Below are positions 15,356-23,214 of a DNA stretch of 41,645 nt, piece after piece. The stretch lies in NCBI GenBank assembly GCA_009787775.1, contig WQSQ01000011.1:1-41645 (forward strand), given 5' to 3'. How positions within the stretch are numbered: position 1 is the stretch's first letter; each line of letters begins with the position of its first letter. Position numbers and translations under genes: made by a program. The stretch comes from Treponema sp. GTDB taxonomy: Bacteria; Spirochaetota; Spirochaetia; Treponematales; Breznakiellaceae. The notes under the pieces are model-generated. The model searched no databases. It saw nothing but the letters and a program-made list of their open reading frames with translations, and was not told the origin of the DNA.

Positions 15356-18310
15356 TCATTTAACACAAAAACTTTCAGGCGGCCCGAGATAGGATTTTAA
15401 CGGTTCCCTGCCTTTTCCGTATACCAGAATTCGTTCCAGTATCAACCCTGCATCAATCGCTCCTATCGATATTTCCTGAACGCCTTTTGCAAATTTAAAA
15501 ACAGCTTTGCTGATGCGAATATTATCAAGCACACCCTGACACCATTCATTGTAATGAGGGTCTCCGGCCCTAAAGTCAGATGAAATTGCAGTAACAATTT
15601 GTATGTTCTGCGAAGCCATCAGCATAAATCTCAGAGGGCGTTTGTTTTGTACGGAATTGACCGGAGTAGTCCATACTTCAACAGTATAATCTCCCGCCTC
15701 ATCAATTAAGAACCTGTAAGCAAGAGACGGTCTTTCGTCTTTTTCCCTGTTGTAATGTTCATTAAAATCAACAGAGGCCGGGAAAACTTTCATACTGCCG
15801 CACGCTGTATTAGCCGCGAAACTGCTCATACCGGAACTTCTGCCGTAATTTTTAAGCTCGGTAAAACTGCTGCTAATTTTGCAATTCGGGTTTTGTGTAT
15901 CCTTTTTTGAGCAAAAATGATTGGCTTCAATTGCAATTACTCCGTTGTTTTCAAGGAATGTCATTGGCGGAAGATTGTTAATAACTACGGATTTAGCGTT
16001 TATTTCGACAGCGACTTTTGTTTCCCTGTCTTTAATAATCAATTTCGCGGTTTGGATGCCATTAGCTGGAAGTTTTTGCCTGTTACAGCGAACAATAACT
16101 TCTTCAAGAACTTCAGCATTACCTTTCATTTTATTAATTTCAAGCCAGTCACACGCTTCTTTATCTGTGCCTGTTCCCTGCATTTCAATTACATAATCAA
16201 AACTTCCGATACCGTCATTCGCAATTTCAAGAATCACTTCATTATTTCCGGCATAAAGAAAATCATTTATTATAATTTTTTCGGGGTTTCCGTAGGTTTT
16301 TGTATAAATATCTCCGCGATCCTTTCTGGAAACAACCATGCGCGGCTTATACGCAGGCTCTATCTGAATACGCGGCGGATATCTGCAATTATCTTCGTTC
16401 CATTTAACAAAACCGATATGCTGCTCCAACTCCATTCCTTTCCATTTGCCGTTTTTAAACAATGCGAACTCTTCGGCTAACGCACGGTCTTTTTCAATAC
16501 ATCCTGTAACCATGGCGGCGAAGTCGTTTGCGATCTTCCTGCCCTGAAACGCGTAATGCCTGTTCTTACCCGCGTATAAATGCATCCGCAGAAGATTTAT
16601 GCTTGATTTCGCGGGAAAATATATCATGCTGTAATAAGCGTTTTTTGCGTTTTCATTGTTTTCGCAAAGAGCGGAATATACTTCTTCATTCACAGCTTCG
16701 ATGTTTTCAGCAAGAGATAACATTTTGTCAGTTTCCATATAGTGGCACGGATGGTAAATGTTTTCGTTAAGCGCTTCGGGGCGCCTCATTGCGTTCATCC
16801 TGATAAATCCGTGAAGAACCCGTGCCATTTTTTCGCGTAACGCAGCGTTAACGCCGGCGAATGTTTTTTCAAGCCAGATCGCGGTGTATTTATCAATACT
16901 ATTGGGAGAATTTGTTCCCCATTTTTCAAAGTCAAAGGCAAGTTCCATGAAATAAGAAAGAGGCACTTCGTTGAATTTCAAATCACCGACATTGACAATC
17001 CATATCTCCTTTATTCCGTAATCATATGCCATGCACATCTGTTCCCAAGTCCGTTCAAACGACGCAGACGGCATCCACTCATAGGAAACAGGGCCTCCGT
17101 GGTAGTCAAAATGATAATACATGCCAAAGCCGCCTTTGCGTCCGCGTATTTCCCCTGTAGGCAGAGTCCGCATAAAACCGAAATTATCTTCGCATAACAT
17201 ACAGATAACGCCGTCAAGCTCGTCCCAATCCTTTAATCCTTCAGTATCGGAATTGCCGTAAAAATACTCCTCAACTTCCTTGTACAAAGCCAAAACCTGA
17301 CGGACTTTGCCGATATCGGGATTAACATGTTTTTTAATAAGTTCCCGCTGATTTTTAATAATGTCCTTTAATAAATCAATATTCTCTTTAAGGGAGGCTT
17401 TCTCTCCCAGCATGGAGCTGTCATGTTCTCCGCGCATGCCTATGGTTATAATCTTCTCGTATTTGCCGCTCCTTATAAGAGCGTCTTCCCAGTATTTTAA
17501 AAGGCCGTCTTTATTTGTATAATAATTCCAGTCATTGCCGTATACGGAATCCGGTCCCTTGACTTTTACCCATTCTTCGCTGGCGCGAAGGCAGGGTTCA
17601 TGATGAGATGCTCCTACTGCAATACCGTAAATATCTGCAAGCTCTTCGTTAAGGCTTCCGGGCCCGTCCAGTGAAAACGAAGAAGACCACATTGCGGGCC
17701 ACAAATAATTTCCTTTAAGGCGCAGAAGGAGTTCAAAAACATGGTCGTACATTTCTGCCGTAAAACCTCCGAACCGCCCGAATGTCCATTTTCCGAAACA
17801 GGGCCACTCGTCATTGATAAAAAAACCGCGGTATTTAACACTGGGTTCTTTGGAAACTGTTTCGATATCCTTTTTAATTTCAATGTTTTCATTGCGGACA
17901 GGTTCAGCATCGCCCCAGTAATGCAAAGGAGACACCCCGATATATTCACAGAGCGCAAACATACCGTAAATTGTTCCTAGTTTATCGCTTCCGCAGATAA
18001 ACAATACCTTTGCGTCTCCGTTAAAGACACCGTCCATAAATTTAATTTGATAAACTTCATTCCTGCCGTTAATTGCACACGGATCGAATTTTCCTTCGCT
18101 TATTAATTTATCAGTAAAAGGACTGTTTCCGAGTGTCGCAAAGATAACGGTATAATTATTTAATGGTTCACTGTTATCAAAGCCGTTAAATGAATTAAAG
18201 ATATCAGGAGCTTTACCGCATACCTTCTCAAAATCATGCGCAGCTTTTCCCGCGATTCGTTTAATCCCTTCATACGCTTCGTTTTCAACAACGAAAATAA
18301 ACCTGCTCAT
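15356..18310 (-). CDS. Glycoside hydrolase family 115 protein (xylan alpha-1,2-glucuronidase type)
   Basis: 984 residues, a typical GH115 length. The family removes (4-O-methyl-)glucuronic acid side groups from xylan. Diagnostic segments: RGFFINDEWPCFGKWTFGRFGG, LLRLKGNYLWPAMWSSSF, GASHHEPCLRA, and TIGMRGEHDSS, followed by the YYHFDYHGGP and WIVNVGDLK region and a C-terminal beta-rich domain with CBM-like look. The start is the ATG at 18310, preceded by AAAGGAG at eight bases; an upstream ATG at 18331 would put this site inside the gene. No signal peptide is visible, so it probably acts in the cytoplasm on imported oligosaccharides. It diverges from a carbohydrate-deacetylase-like lipoprotein. 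Confidence 0.88.
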   Translation of the reverse strand: MSRFIFVVENEAYEGIKRIAGKAAHDFEKVCGKAPDIFNSFNGFDNSEPLNNYTVIFATLGNSPFTDKLISEGKFDPCAINGRNEVYQIKFMDGVFNGDAKVLFICGSDKLGTIYGMFALCEYIGVSPLHYWGDAEPVRNENIEIKKDIETVSKEPSVKYRGFFINDEWPCFGKWTFGRFGGFTAEMYDHVFELLLRLKGNYLWPAMWSSSFSLDGPGSLNEELADIYGIAVGASHHEPCLRASEEWVKVKGPDSVYGNDWNYYTNKDGLLKYWEDALIRSGKYEKIITIGMRGEHDSSMLGEKASLKENIDLLKDIIKNQRELIKKHVNPDIGKVRQVLALYKEVEEYFYGNSDTEGLKDWDELDGVICMLCEDNFGFMRTLPTGEIRGRKGGFGMYYHFDYHGGPVSYEWMPSASFERTWEQMCMAYDYGIKEIWIVNVGDLKFNEVPLSYFMELAFDFEKWGTNSPNSIDKYTAIWLEKTFAGVNAALREKMARVLHGFIRMNAMRRPEALNENIYHPCHYMETDKMLSLAENIEAVNEEVYSALCENNENAKNAYYSMIYFPAKSSINLLRMHLYAGKNRHYAFQGRKIANDFAAMVTGCIEKDRALAEEFALFKNGKWKGMELEQHIGFVKWNEDNCRYPPRIQIEPAYKPRMVVSRKDRGDIYTKTYGNPEKIIINDFLYAGNNEVILEIANDGIGSFDYVIEMQGTGTDKEACDWLEINKMKGNAEVLEEVIVRCNRQKLPANGIQTAKLIIKDRETKVAVEINAKSVVINNLPPMTFLENNGVIAIEANHFCSKKDTQNPNCKISSSFTELKNYGRSSGMSSFAANTACGSMKVFPASVDFNEHYNREKDERPSLAYRFLIDEAGDYTVEVWTTPVNSVQNKRPLRFMLMASQNIQIVTAISSDFRAGDPHYNEWCQGVLDNIRISKAVFKFAKGVQEISIGAIDAGLILERILVYGKGREPLKSYLGPPESFCVK

Positions 18311-18385
18311 AGCCACCGCTCCTTTAAACATTGGACTTGTTCGGCAGTTCTTGTTATCTGCCTAAAAAGCCGCTCTGTTGTTTAT

Positions 18386-18408
18386 ATTCTACCATAATGT
18401 GATATAAT
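18386..18408. promoter_or_regulatory. Back-to-back extended -10 elements between GH115 and the NodB-like gene
   Basis: Minus strand: TGG then TAGAAT (18386-18391) towards GH115. Plus strand: TGA then TATAAT (18403-18408) towards the lipoprotein gene at 18422. The -35 regions are poor in both directions and must overlap the opposite promoter, so the two genes may be transcribed in competition or under common control. Confidence 0.45.
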
Positions 18409-18421
18409 AATTCATAAACTG

Positions 18422-19462
18422 ATGAAAAAACCTGCAGGACATTTTTTATGTACGCTCCTTGCTGTTTTTTTGGTTTCCTGCGCAAGCCGTCCTGTTACCA
18501 TTGCCAACGATATTTACATCCCTCCGATCGTACCGGAAATCCATCCGGAATTTATGACTGCACCGGTGCTTTCCATTGAACAGGTAATCGAAATAATCAG
18601 GAAAAATGAAGCAAATATAGATAAATACTTCATCTTTGATGAAAACCGGCAAATTACCGTTAAAGCGAATATAACAGACGGAACCAGAAATTTTGAAGTT
18701 ACATATGACTTGAATAATGCCGTAAAATTGCAAAATTCTTCCTATGAAGTACGTTTTATCATACGGGAAAAAGGTACAGGACTGACGCTTGAAGATACAC
18801 TTATATGGATACCGCGGACAGGTAATGCCGGGCTTTTGCTGTCATTTGATGACGACTATATGGACACATGGGAGCAATACCTGGATTTTTTTGATGATTA
18901 CGGAGCTAAAGTTACCTTCTTTATAATAGGCGAATATAATCCGTTTTGCACAATAGCGTTAAACCGCGGGCATGATATAGGCTTCCATACCCTTAGCCAC
19001 CTGGATCTTCGTCAACTGTCGGGAACAGATTTTTATCTGGAAACCATTGAGTCGGTACAATCTTTCAGGCAGGAAGGTATTCCTGTATCTTCCCTGGCCT
19101 TCCCGTATGGTTTTTCCGAAGCGTGGATGTACGATGTTCTGTTGGAATATTATTCCGTTCTTCGCGGCTATGGAACAACATTCCGGCTGTACGATAAAGA
19201 CAATATCGGCTCATCCCACATTATTTCACGGGCTATTGACAATACTGTACTGCAGGGAGAGGACAATTTCGACCATACCATAAGATTAATGCTTATGACA
19301 GTCAAGTTCATGGATAAAAACTGGGTATTACCGCTTACTTCTCATGATATTTCAAACGCTGCCTGGGCCATCAGACACAGGCGGCTGGAATTCCTCCTTG
19401 GCACAGCAGTAGATTTAGGGTTAAAGTTTTATCTTTTCAGCGATTTTAAAGCCGCCCAATGA
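18422..19462 (+). CDS. Lipoprotein with NodB-like polysaccharide deacetylase domain
   Basis: 346 residues. The signal peptide ends in LVSC with Cys20 as the lipidation site. After a linker and an Ig-like stretch (VKANITDGTRNFEVTYDL), a carbohydrate esterase family 4 (NodB) domain runs from about residue 137: LLLSFDDDYMDTW holds the DD metal/catalytic pair, HTLSHLDL matches HxxxH, and LAFPYGFSEAW resembles motif 3. It would be attached to the envelope and remove acetyl groups from a polysaccharide or peptidoglycan. Motif 1 reads FDDD rather than the common FDDG. No Shine-Dalgarno is present, and the -10 box is 13 bases from the ATG. Confidence 0.78.
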   Translation: MKKPAGHFLCTLLAVFLVSCASRPVTIANDIYIPPIVPEIHPEFMTAPVLSIEQVIEIIRKNEANIDKYFIFDENRQITVKANITDGTRNFEVTYDLNNAVKLQNSSYEVRFIIREKGTGLTLEDTLIWIPRTGNAGLLLSFDDDYMDTWEQYLDFFDDYGAKVTFFIIGEYNPFCTIALNRGHDIGFHTLSHLDLRQLSGTDFYLETIESVQSFRQEGIPVSSLAFPYGFSEAWMYDVLLEYYSVLRGYGTTFRLYDKDNIGSSHIISRAIDNTVLQGEDNFDHTIRLMLMTVKFMDKNWVLPLTSHDISNAAWAIRHRRLEFLLGTAVDLGLKFYLFSDFKAAQ

Positions 19463-19568
19463 AGAATCCTGCTCTAAAACCGAACCGGTGGTCAGGACGG
19501 GATATCTGCGTTCTCCCGTGTAATTGCGCCAATAATAAAATTTTTCTCTATACTTTTTTAATGACCTG

Positions 19569-19577
19569 TGCTAGAAT
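19569..19577 (+). promoter_or_regulatory. Extended -10 element upstream of the secreted protein gene
   Basis: TGC followed by TAGAAT (19572-19577), with no convincing -35. AAGGAGG seven bases before the ATG at 19629 is the strongest ribosome-binding site in the window, suggesting high expression. Confidence 0.45.
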
Positions 19578-19628
19578 TGGGGATATATAACATTCCAGAA
19601 AGGAAAAAAATTTTTTAAGGAGGAGTTT

Positions 19629-20276
19629 ATGAAACGCCTTGTTTTATTACTGTTGGTTATGGGTATCGCCGCATCGTTGTTCGCCCAGGTATTACCACAA
19701 CATCAATTTGCTTCAGGAAGCTGGGGGTTAAGCAGCAATAGGCTCTATCAGAATGATGCCAATGCCAGACTCGCAAAGGTTAATATGCAAATACCTCAAA
19801 GTGGTGCCATGCTGTACCCGTTCAACGTCCGTTACGAGGGCGGCTTTGAAGACGGCCACGGCGGATTCGGTATTCATGTTTTTATGGACGCTGCATTCAA
19901 CGGAGCATCATGGGGAGCCGGTAATTCTTATCTTCTGTGGCTGAATTATGATGAAAACCCAATCGCAAATAGCGGTATACCTTATGGTCTTTCAGCTCAG
20001 GTTTATAAAAGTGTCAACAACTCAACAATGAATCTGGTTGGCAACTTCCCTCTGAACGATTATGTGCCGTATCTTTTGGCATCCGGAATCCTTAACCAGC
20101 CCATTCCTGTAAATCTGATGGTTAACGGCAATACAGGGGAAGTCAGAGTATATGATCCCACCGATCGCAGCGGAAATTTCTATTTCTATTTCTATCTCGA
20201 TCAGAAAGACCTTCCTTTAAGGGGCAACTGGATAGCTTTAAGAACAAACGGTATAAAGGCTTCTTTCGGTCAGTAA
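19629..20276 (+). CDS. Secreted protein of unknown function
   Basis: 215 residues with a clear signal peptide (MKRLVLLLLVMGIAASLFAQ, cleavage after FAQ). The mature part is rich in Gly, Asn, Tyr and aromatic residues and looks beta-stranded (GSWGLSSNRLYQND, HGGFGIHVFMDAAFNGASWG, SGNFYFYFYLDQKD), as in small periplasmic or surface beta-sandwich proteins. No family was recognised. Very strong AAGGAGG ribosome-binding site and a good terminator after it indicate an abundant, singly transcribed product. Confidence 0.8.
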   Translation: MKRLVLLLLVMGIAASLFAQVLPQHQFASGSWGLSSNRLYQNDANARLAKVNMQIPQSGAMLYPFNVRYEGGFEDGHGGFGIHVFMDAAFNGASWGAGNSYLLWLNYDENPIANSGIPYGLSAQVYKSVNNSTMNLVGNFPLNDYVPYLLASGILNQPIPVNLMVNGNTGEVRVYDPTDRSGNFYFYFYLDQKDLPLRGNWIALRTNGIKASFGQ

Positions 20277-20324
20277 AGGCAAGTAAACAAACGACACAGC
20301 GGCTCGGGTAGACGCCGCTAAAAC

Positions 20325-20373
20325 AGGGCTGTCTTCGGCGTGTAAATTATGTGCCGAAAGCAGTCCTTTTTTT
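20325..20373 (+). terminator. Rho-independent terminator after the secreted protein gene
   Basis: AGGGCTGTCTTCGGC pairs, with three imperfect positions, to GCCGAAAGCAGTCCT across a 13-base loop and is followed directly by seven T. A smaller hairpin (AGCGGC/GCCGCT, 20298-20319) precedes it and may shield the 3' end. Confidence 0.8.
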
Positions 20374-20542
20374 ATTTGTAACATTACGATTCCTGAAATC
20401 TAATGAAACATTTTTTGTTATAAACCCGCATTCATTTAATGCGTTAAAAGCATTGCCAGAATATAAAGAAACGCCTATTATTATCAAAATAACCGGTGAA
20501 TTGCGGAAATCACCGGAAGAAAATGAAAAAATATACGGGTAA
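20351..20542 (+). pseudogene. Short coding-like remnant, no recognised family
   Basis: A frame ending TAA at 20542 translates to NETFFVINPHSFNALKALPE and then IIIKITGELRKSPEENEKIYG, with codon use like real genes. No plausible start exists: the first possible one, GTG at 20351, lies in the terminator stem. The pattern of an N-x-L-K-A-L helix followed by IIIKITG recalls the start of parallel beta-helix proteins such as pectate lyases, which is only a guess. It ends five bases before the next gene and may be a leftover of a deleted gene. Confidence 0.3.
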
Positions 20543-20547
20543 TACAT

Positions 20548-21600
20548 ATGCAAAAAACCGTTTTTTTGGTTGACGACAACGCCACTAATCTTACCGTAGC
20601 GGAAGAAGCGCTTGTAGAGCAGTACCGGGTAATCGCTCTGTCTTCGGCCGCGAAAATGTTTGTAGCCCTTGAAAAGTTTAAACCAGACCTGATTTTATTG
20701 GATATTGAAATGCCTGAAATGACCGGGTTTGAAGCGATGAAGAAATTAAAATCAAGCGACATGTACGCTGAAATCCCTGTTATATTCCTGACAGGCCGCA
20801 CTGATCCTGTAAGCGAAGCGGTCGGTATCGATCTTGGGGCTGTGGATTTTATAATGAAGCCGTTTTCTGTTCCTGTGCTGCTGAACCGCATCAGAAACCA
20901 TCTTCAGCTTGATGAACTTGTAAGGGAACGCACATCACAGCTTGCAAAACGGACAGAACAGCTTGTGCTTCTTCAAAATGGAATTGTGTATACATTCGCA
21001 GACCTTGTGGAAAACCGCGACAAAAACACCGGAGGCCATATTGACCGCACCGTAACATATTTCAAATTATTAATGGAAGCTATGCTGGAACGCGAAGTCT
21101 ATGCTGATGAGATTCGAAGCTGGAATATGGAGTTAGTAGCTTCATCGGCGCGCCTGCATGATTTGGGGAAAATCGCTATTTCCGATTCTATTTTAAACAA
21201 ACCAGGCCCGCTGACAGAAGAAGAGTTTCAGTCAATGAAAACGCATTCAATAGCAGGCGAGCGCATCATAGACAAAGCCATACAGCAGACAGGCGGCGCG
21301 GAATTTCTGCATAACGCGAAGATGATTGCGGCATATCACCATGAATGCTGGGACGGCTCTGGTTATCCCTATGGATTAAAAGGGACGGATATTCCGCTTC
21401 AGGGACGCCTTATGGCAATCATCGATGTTTATGACGCTCTTGTTTCCGAACGGCCGTACAAAAAAGCATTTACCCATATGGAAGCGGTTAACATAATAAT
21501 GAACGGTTCAGGCAAACATTTTGACCCGTATATCACAAAGGTATTTTACGATGTAAATAACGACTTATTGGCGGCAAAGGACGATCTGATTAAAATATAA
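20548..21600 (+). CDS. Response regulator with HD-GYP phosphodiesterase domain (RpfG type)
   Basis: 350 residues. An N-terminal receiver domain (1-120) has acidic VDDN (D11, D12 region), LLDIEMPEMTG with the phospho-acceptor Asp, and the FLTGR and KPF motifs. A short coiled linker (ERTSQLAKRTEQL) leads to an HD-GYP domain with HDLGKIAISDSILNKPGPL and HHECWDGSGYPYG, here with intact GYP. It should hydrolyse cyclic di-GMP when phosphorylated. No histidine kinase is adjacent, so the partner is elsewhere. The ribosome-binding site is weak (CGGGT). Confidence 0.93.
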   Translation: MQKTVFLVDDNATNLTVAEEALVEQYRVIALSSAAKMFVALEKFKPDLILLDIEMPEMTGFEAMKKLKSSDMYAEIPVIFLTGRTDPVSEAVGIDLGAVDFIMKPFSVPVLLNRIRNHLQLDELVRERTSQLAKRTEQLVLLQNGIVYTFADLVENRDKNTGGHIDRTVTYFKLLMEAMLEREVYADEIRSWNMELVASSARLHDLGKIAISDSILNKPGPLTEEEFQSMKTHSIAGERIIDKAIQQTGGAEFLHNAKMIAAYHHECWDGSGYPYGLKGTDIPLQGRLMAIIDVYDALVSERPYKKAFTHMEAVNIIMNGSGKHFDPYITKVFYDVNNDLLAAKDDLIKI

Positions 21601-21662
21601 TCCGCTGATATGAAGCTTTTTGTTAATACTTGTTCAATGTTTAAAATTATTTTCTTGATTTA

Positions 21663-21691
21663 TTGACAATACGCCTGAATTTGCTTATATT
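21663..21691 (+). promoter_or_regulatory. Consensus-like promoter of the small secreted protein gene
   Basis: Perfect TTGACA (21663-21668), exact 17-bp spacer, TATATT (21686-21691). AGGAAAG precedes the ATG at 21731. This is among the best sigma-70-type promoters in the window. Confidence 0.8.
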
Positions 21692-21730
21692 TTAAGTGTT
21701 CCACAGTACCACTTTATTACAGGAAAGATT

Positions 21731-22084
21731 ATGAAAAACATTATTTTATTAATTTTATTACTGGGGCTTACAGCGATGCTGTTTGCGCAGAATTACAGCG
21801 GTGTTGAACAGCAAATCAATCAGTCTATTCAGGCAAATGCCGCTGAATTTAACAGATTAATGGCTCTGTTGAATGACACAACAAACGAGAGAGATCTTGC
21901 CCAATTGGTCAGATCGTTTAACAGCCGTCAAAATGAGATTAAAGCATTACAGATGGAGATTGAAGAGATGATAAACCGTCCGGCTACAAGACAGTCCATT
22001 AGCGCAAAAATGACTCATTTGCAGGATTTAATGAAAGCTGAGGAAAGGTTTCTGGTACGTCTTAATGAGCTGAGAAACCACTAA
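21731..22084 (+). CDS. Small secreted helical protein of unknown function
   Basis: 117 residues. A signal peptide (MKNIILLILLLGLTAMLFAQ) is followed by about 97 residues that are almost entirely helix-forming and charged, with heptad-like spacing (VEQQINQSIQANAAEFNRLM, LQMEIEEMI, LMKAEERFLVRLNELR), so a periplasmic coiled coil is likely. No family recognised. Promoter and ribosome-binding site are both strong. It ends convergently with the HU-like gene. Confidence 0.75.
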   Translation: MKNIILLILLLGLTAMLFAQNYSGVEQQINQSIQANAAEFNRLMALLNDTTNERDLAQLVRSFNSRQNEIKALQMEIEEMINRPATRQSISAKMTHLQDLMKAEERFLVRLNELRNH

Positions 22085-22207
22085 CAAGAGTAAAAACCTC
22101 CCATTATCGAGATTTTCGCAGAACTTTAGTTTCACAAGGGGCGCTGTCCGGCGTTTATGGAAAAGCTGCCTTGTTTGATTATATTCTCTCCGCTTAAATA
22201 CCGTGCG

Positions 22208-22966
22208 TTATTTCGCATTAGCCGCTTTCACAGTAAAGGAGCTTATGACCGTCCTCGGTTCTTTCAAATCGGTACCGCCGACAGTGTACTGTGTTTTGAT
22301 TTCAATAAAATACCTGCCTGCGGGAAGAGAAGGAATTACGCCGATGACTTTACGGCTCGTGTTTATAAGCAGGGCTTTTTTTACCTTGATCTTTGAATGC
22401 TGGCTCCCCGTTGACACAAAGTAAAGACCGCACTCAGGGTTATCGCCTGATATCTTGATTTTATTGCCCAGCAATGTAAAAAGACCGCCTGAACTCAGCG
22501 ATTTATTATCAAGGCCGGTCTCCATATCGGTAAATTGCTCGATAATACCGTTGGTCTCACCTTTTTCTGTTTCTATAACAATATGCTCACTGAGCCTGCG
22601 CAGCGGAGTACGGGTGCGGAAACGGAAACGTATCGGGTTCTTTCTGCTGTCGCAAGCGTCATCCGCCTTGTTAAAGAAACCGCCGACAGCAGGATGTATG
22701 GAAAAATAACCGGTATTAACCGCAAAGCCGTCGCAAAGCTGGTAAGCGGCTTCGTCAAAAAACTGCTTTACATGATTAACAAGTTCATCATAGTTTCCGC
22801 TGAAGCCGCCCCTTGTTTTAAGAGCGGCGCATACCTCATCAATGGTCAGAACAGCCTCGTTATCTATACGGGCAGAAAAAGCTCCCTTGGCACCCGGAAG
22901 ATTGCTTGGATAAAGCTTGACTCTTATACGGTGCAGAACATCAGTTACTGTATTGGTTATACTCAT
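22208..22966 (-). CDS. HU/IHF-like DNA-binding domain protein with DUF4469 domain
   Basis: 252 residues. The N-terminal 120 or so resemble the HU-like DNA-binding domain (Bvu_2165 type): VLHRIRVKLYPSNLPGAKGA, LTIDEVCAALKTRGGFSGNY, VKQFFDEAAYQLCDGFAV, followed by a basic arm-like strand RKNPIRFRFRTRTPLRRL. The C-terminal 110 match DUF4469, an Ig-like domain: GNKIKISGDNPECGLYFVS and PSLPAGRYFIEIKTQYTVGG with KEPRT. No Shine-Dalgarno precedes the ATG. It is the only gene here with an obvious nucleoid-type DNA-binding domain, and six regularly spaced palindromes lie 22-155 bp upstream of its start, which suggests it may bind and control its own promoter (inference). Family assignment comes from recognised sequence style, not a search. 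Confidence 0.75.
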   Translation of the reverse strand: MSITNTVTDVLHRIRVKLYPSNLPGAKGAFSARIDNEAVLTIDEVCAALKTRGGFSGNYDELVNHVKQFFDEAAYQLCDGFAVNTGYFSIHPAVGGFFNKADDACDSRKNPIRFRFRTRTPLRRLSEHIVIETEKGETNGIIEQFTDMETGLDNKSLSSGGLFTLLGNKIKISGDNPECGLYFVSTGSQHSKIKVKKALLINTSRKVIGVIPSLPAGRYFIEIKTQYTVGGTDLKEPRTVISSFTVKAANAK

Positions 22967-22971
22967 ACTTC

Positions 22972-23000
22972 AGTCTATAATTATCCGTCACTATAGTCAA
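22972..23000 (-). promoter_or_regulatory. Promoter of the HU-like gene, -35 box inside the palindrome array
   Basis: Minus-strand TTGACT (22995-23000), exact 17-bp spacer, TAGACT (22972-22977), then five bases to the ATG at 22966. The -35 box occupies the centre of the gene-proximal palindrome copy, exactly where that copy departs from the consensus of the other five. Confidence 0.5.
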
Positions 23001-23121
23001 CAGTGAACATTCACTATAGGCTATAGTGAACCGTCATTATAGCCTATAGTGAACTGTCACTACAGACTATAGTATACTATCACTATAGACTATAGTGATA
23101 TCTCACTTTAGCCTAAAGTGA
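22988..23121. repeat. Six tandem 19-bp palindromes with exact 23-bp period
   Basis: Units start at 22988, 23011, 23034, 23057, 23080 and 23103. The consensus is TCACTATAG-N-CTATAGTGA with a single central base and 4-bp spacers (ACAT, ACCG, ACTG, ACTA, TATC). Units 2, 5 and 6 are perfect palindromes. Unit 3 has one arm change, unit 4 has a few, and unit 1 is changed in the centre (CTATAGTCAACAG). Unit 6 is TCACTTTAG-C-CTAAAGTGA, with matching changes in both arms. It occupies the 248-bp gap between the GT26 gene and the HU-like gene, upstream of the latter. Multiple operator sites are the simplest reading; a row of RNA hairpins or a repeat family are alternatives. Confidence 0.9.
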
Positions 23122-23214
23122 CAGCCTGTCATTTGCTTGAATTTTAAAAGATTATAAGATGAACCGCCGCCGCATACAGGGCGTGTTTTAAGTAGAATCT
23201 GTTCTTTAACAGCG

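Noticed and set aside
15917-16480. A 187-residue plus-strand frame inside GH115
   Set aside because: Antisense shadow of a well-supported gene, with no family features.
18343-18362. GGCAG/CTGCC small inverted repeat upstream of GH115 as a terminator or riboswitch
   Set aside because: Five-base stem, no T-run, and it lies in the leader of a gene, not at its end.
22085-22207. Terminator between the convergent coiled-coil and HU-like genes
   Set aside because: Possible pairing around 22136-22176 is too imperfect and lacks a T-run.
22988-23121. Regular repeats as a CRISPR array
   Set aside because: Spacers are only 4 bp, the repeats are full palindromes and no cas genes are near.
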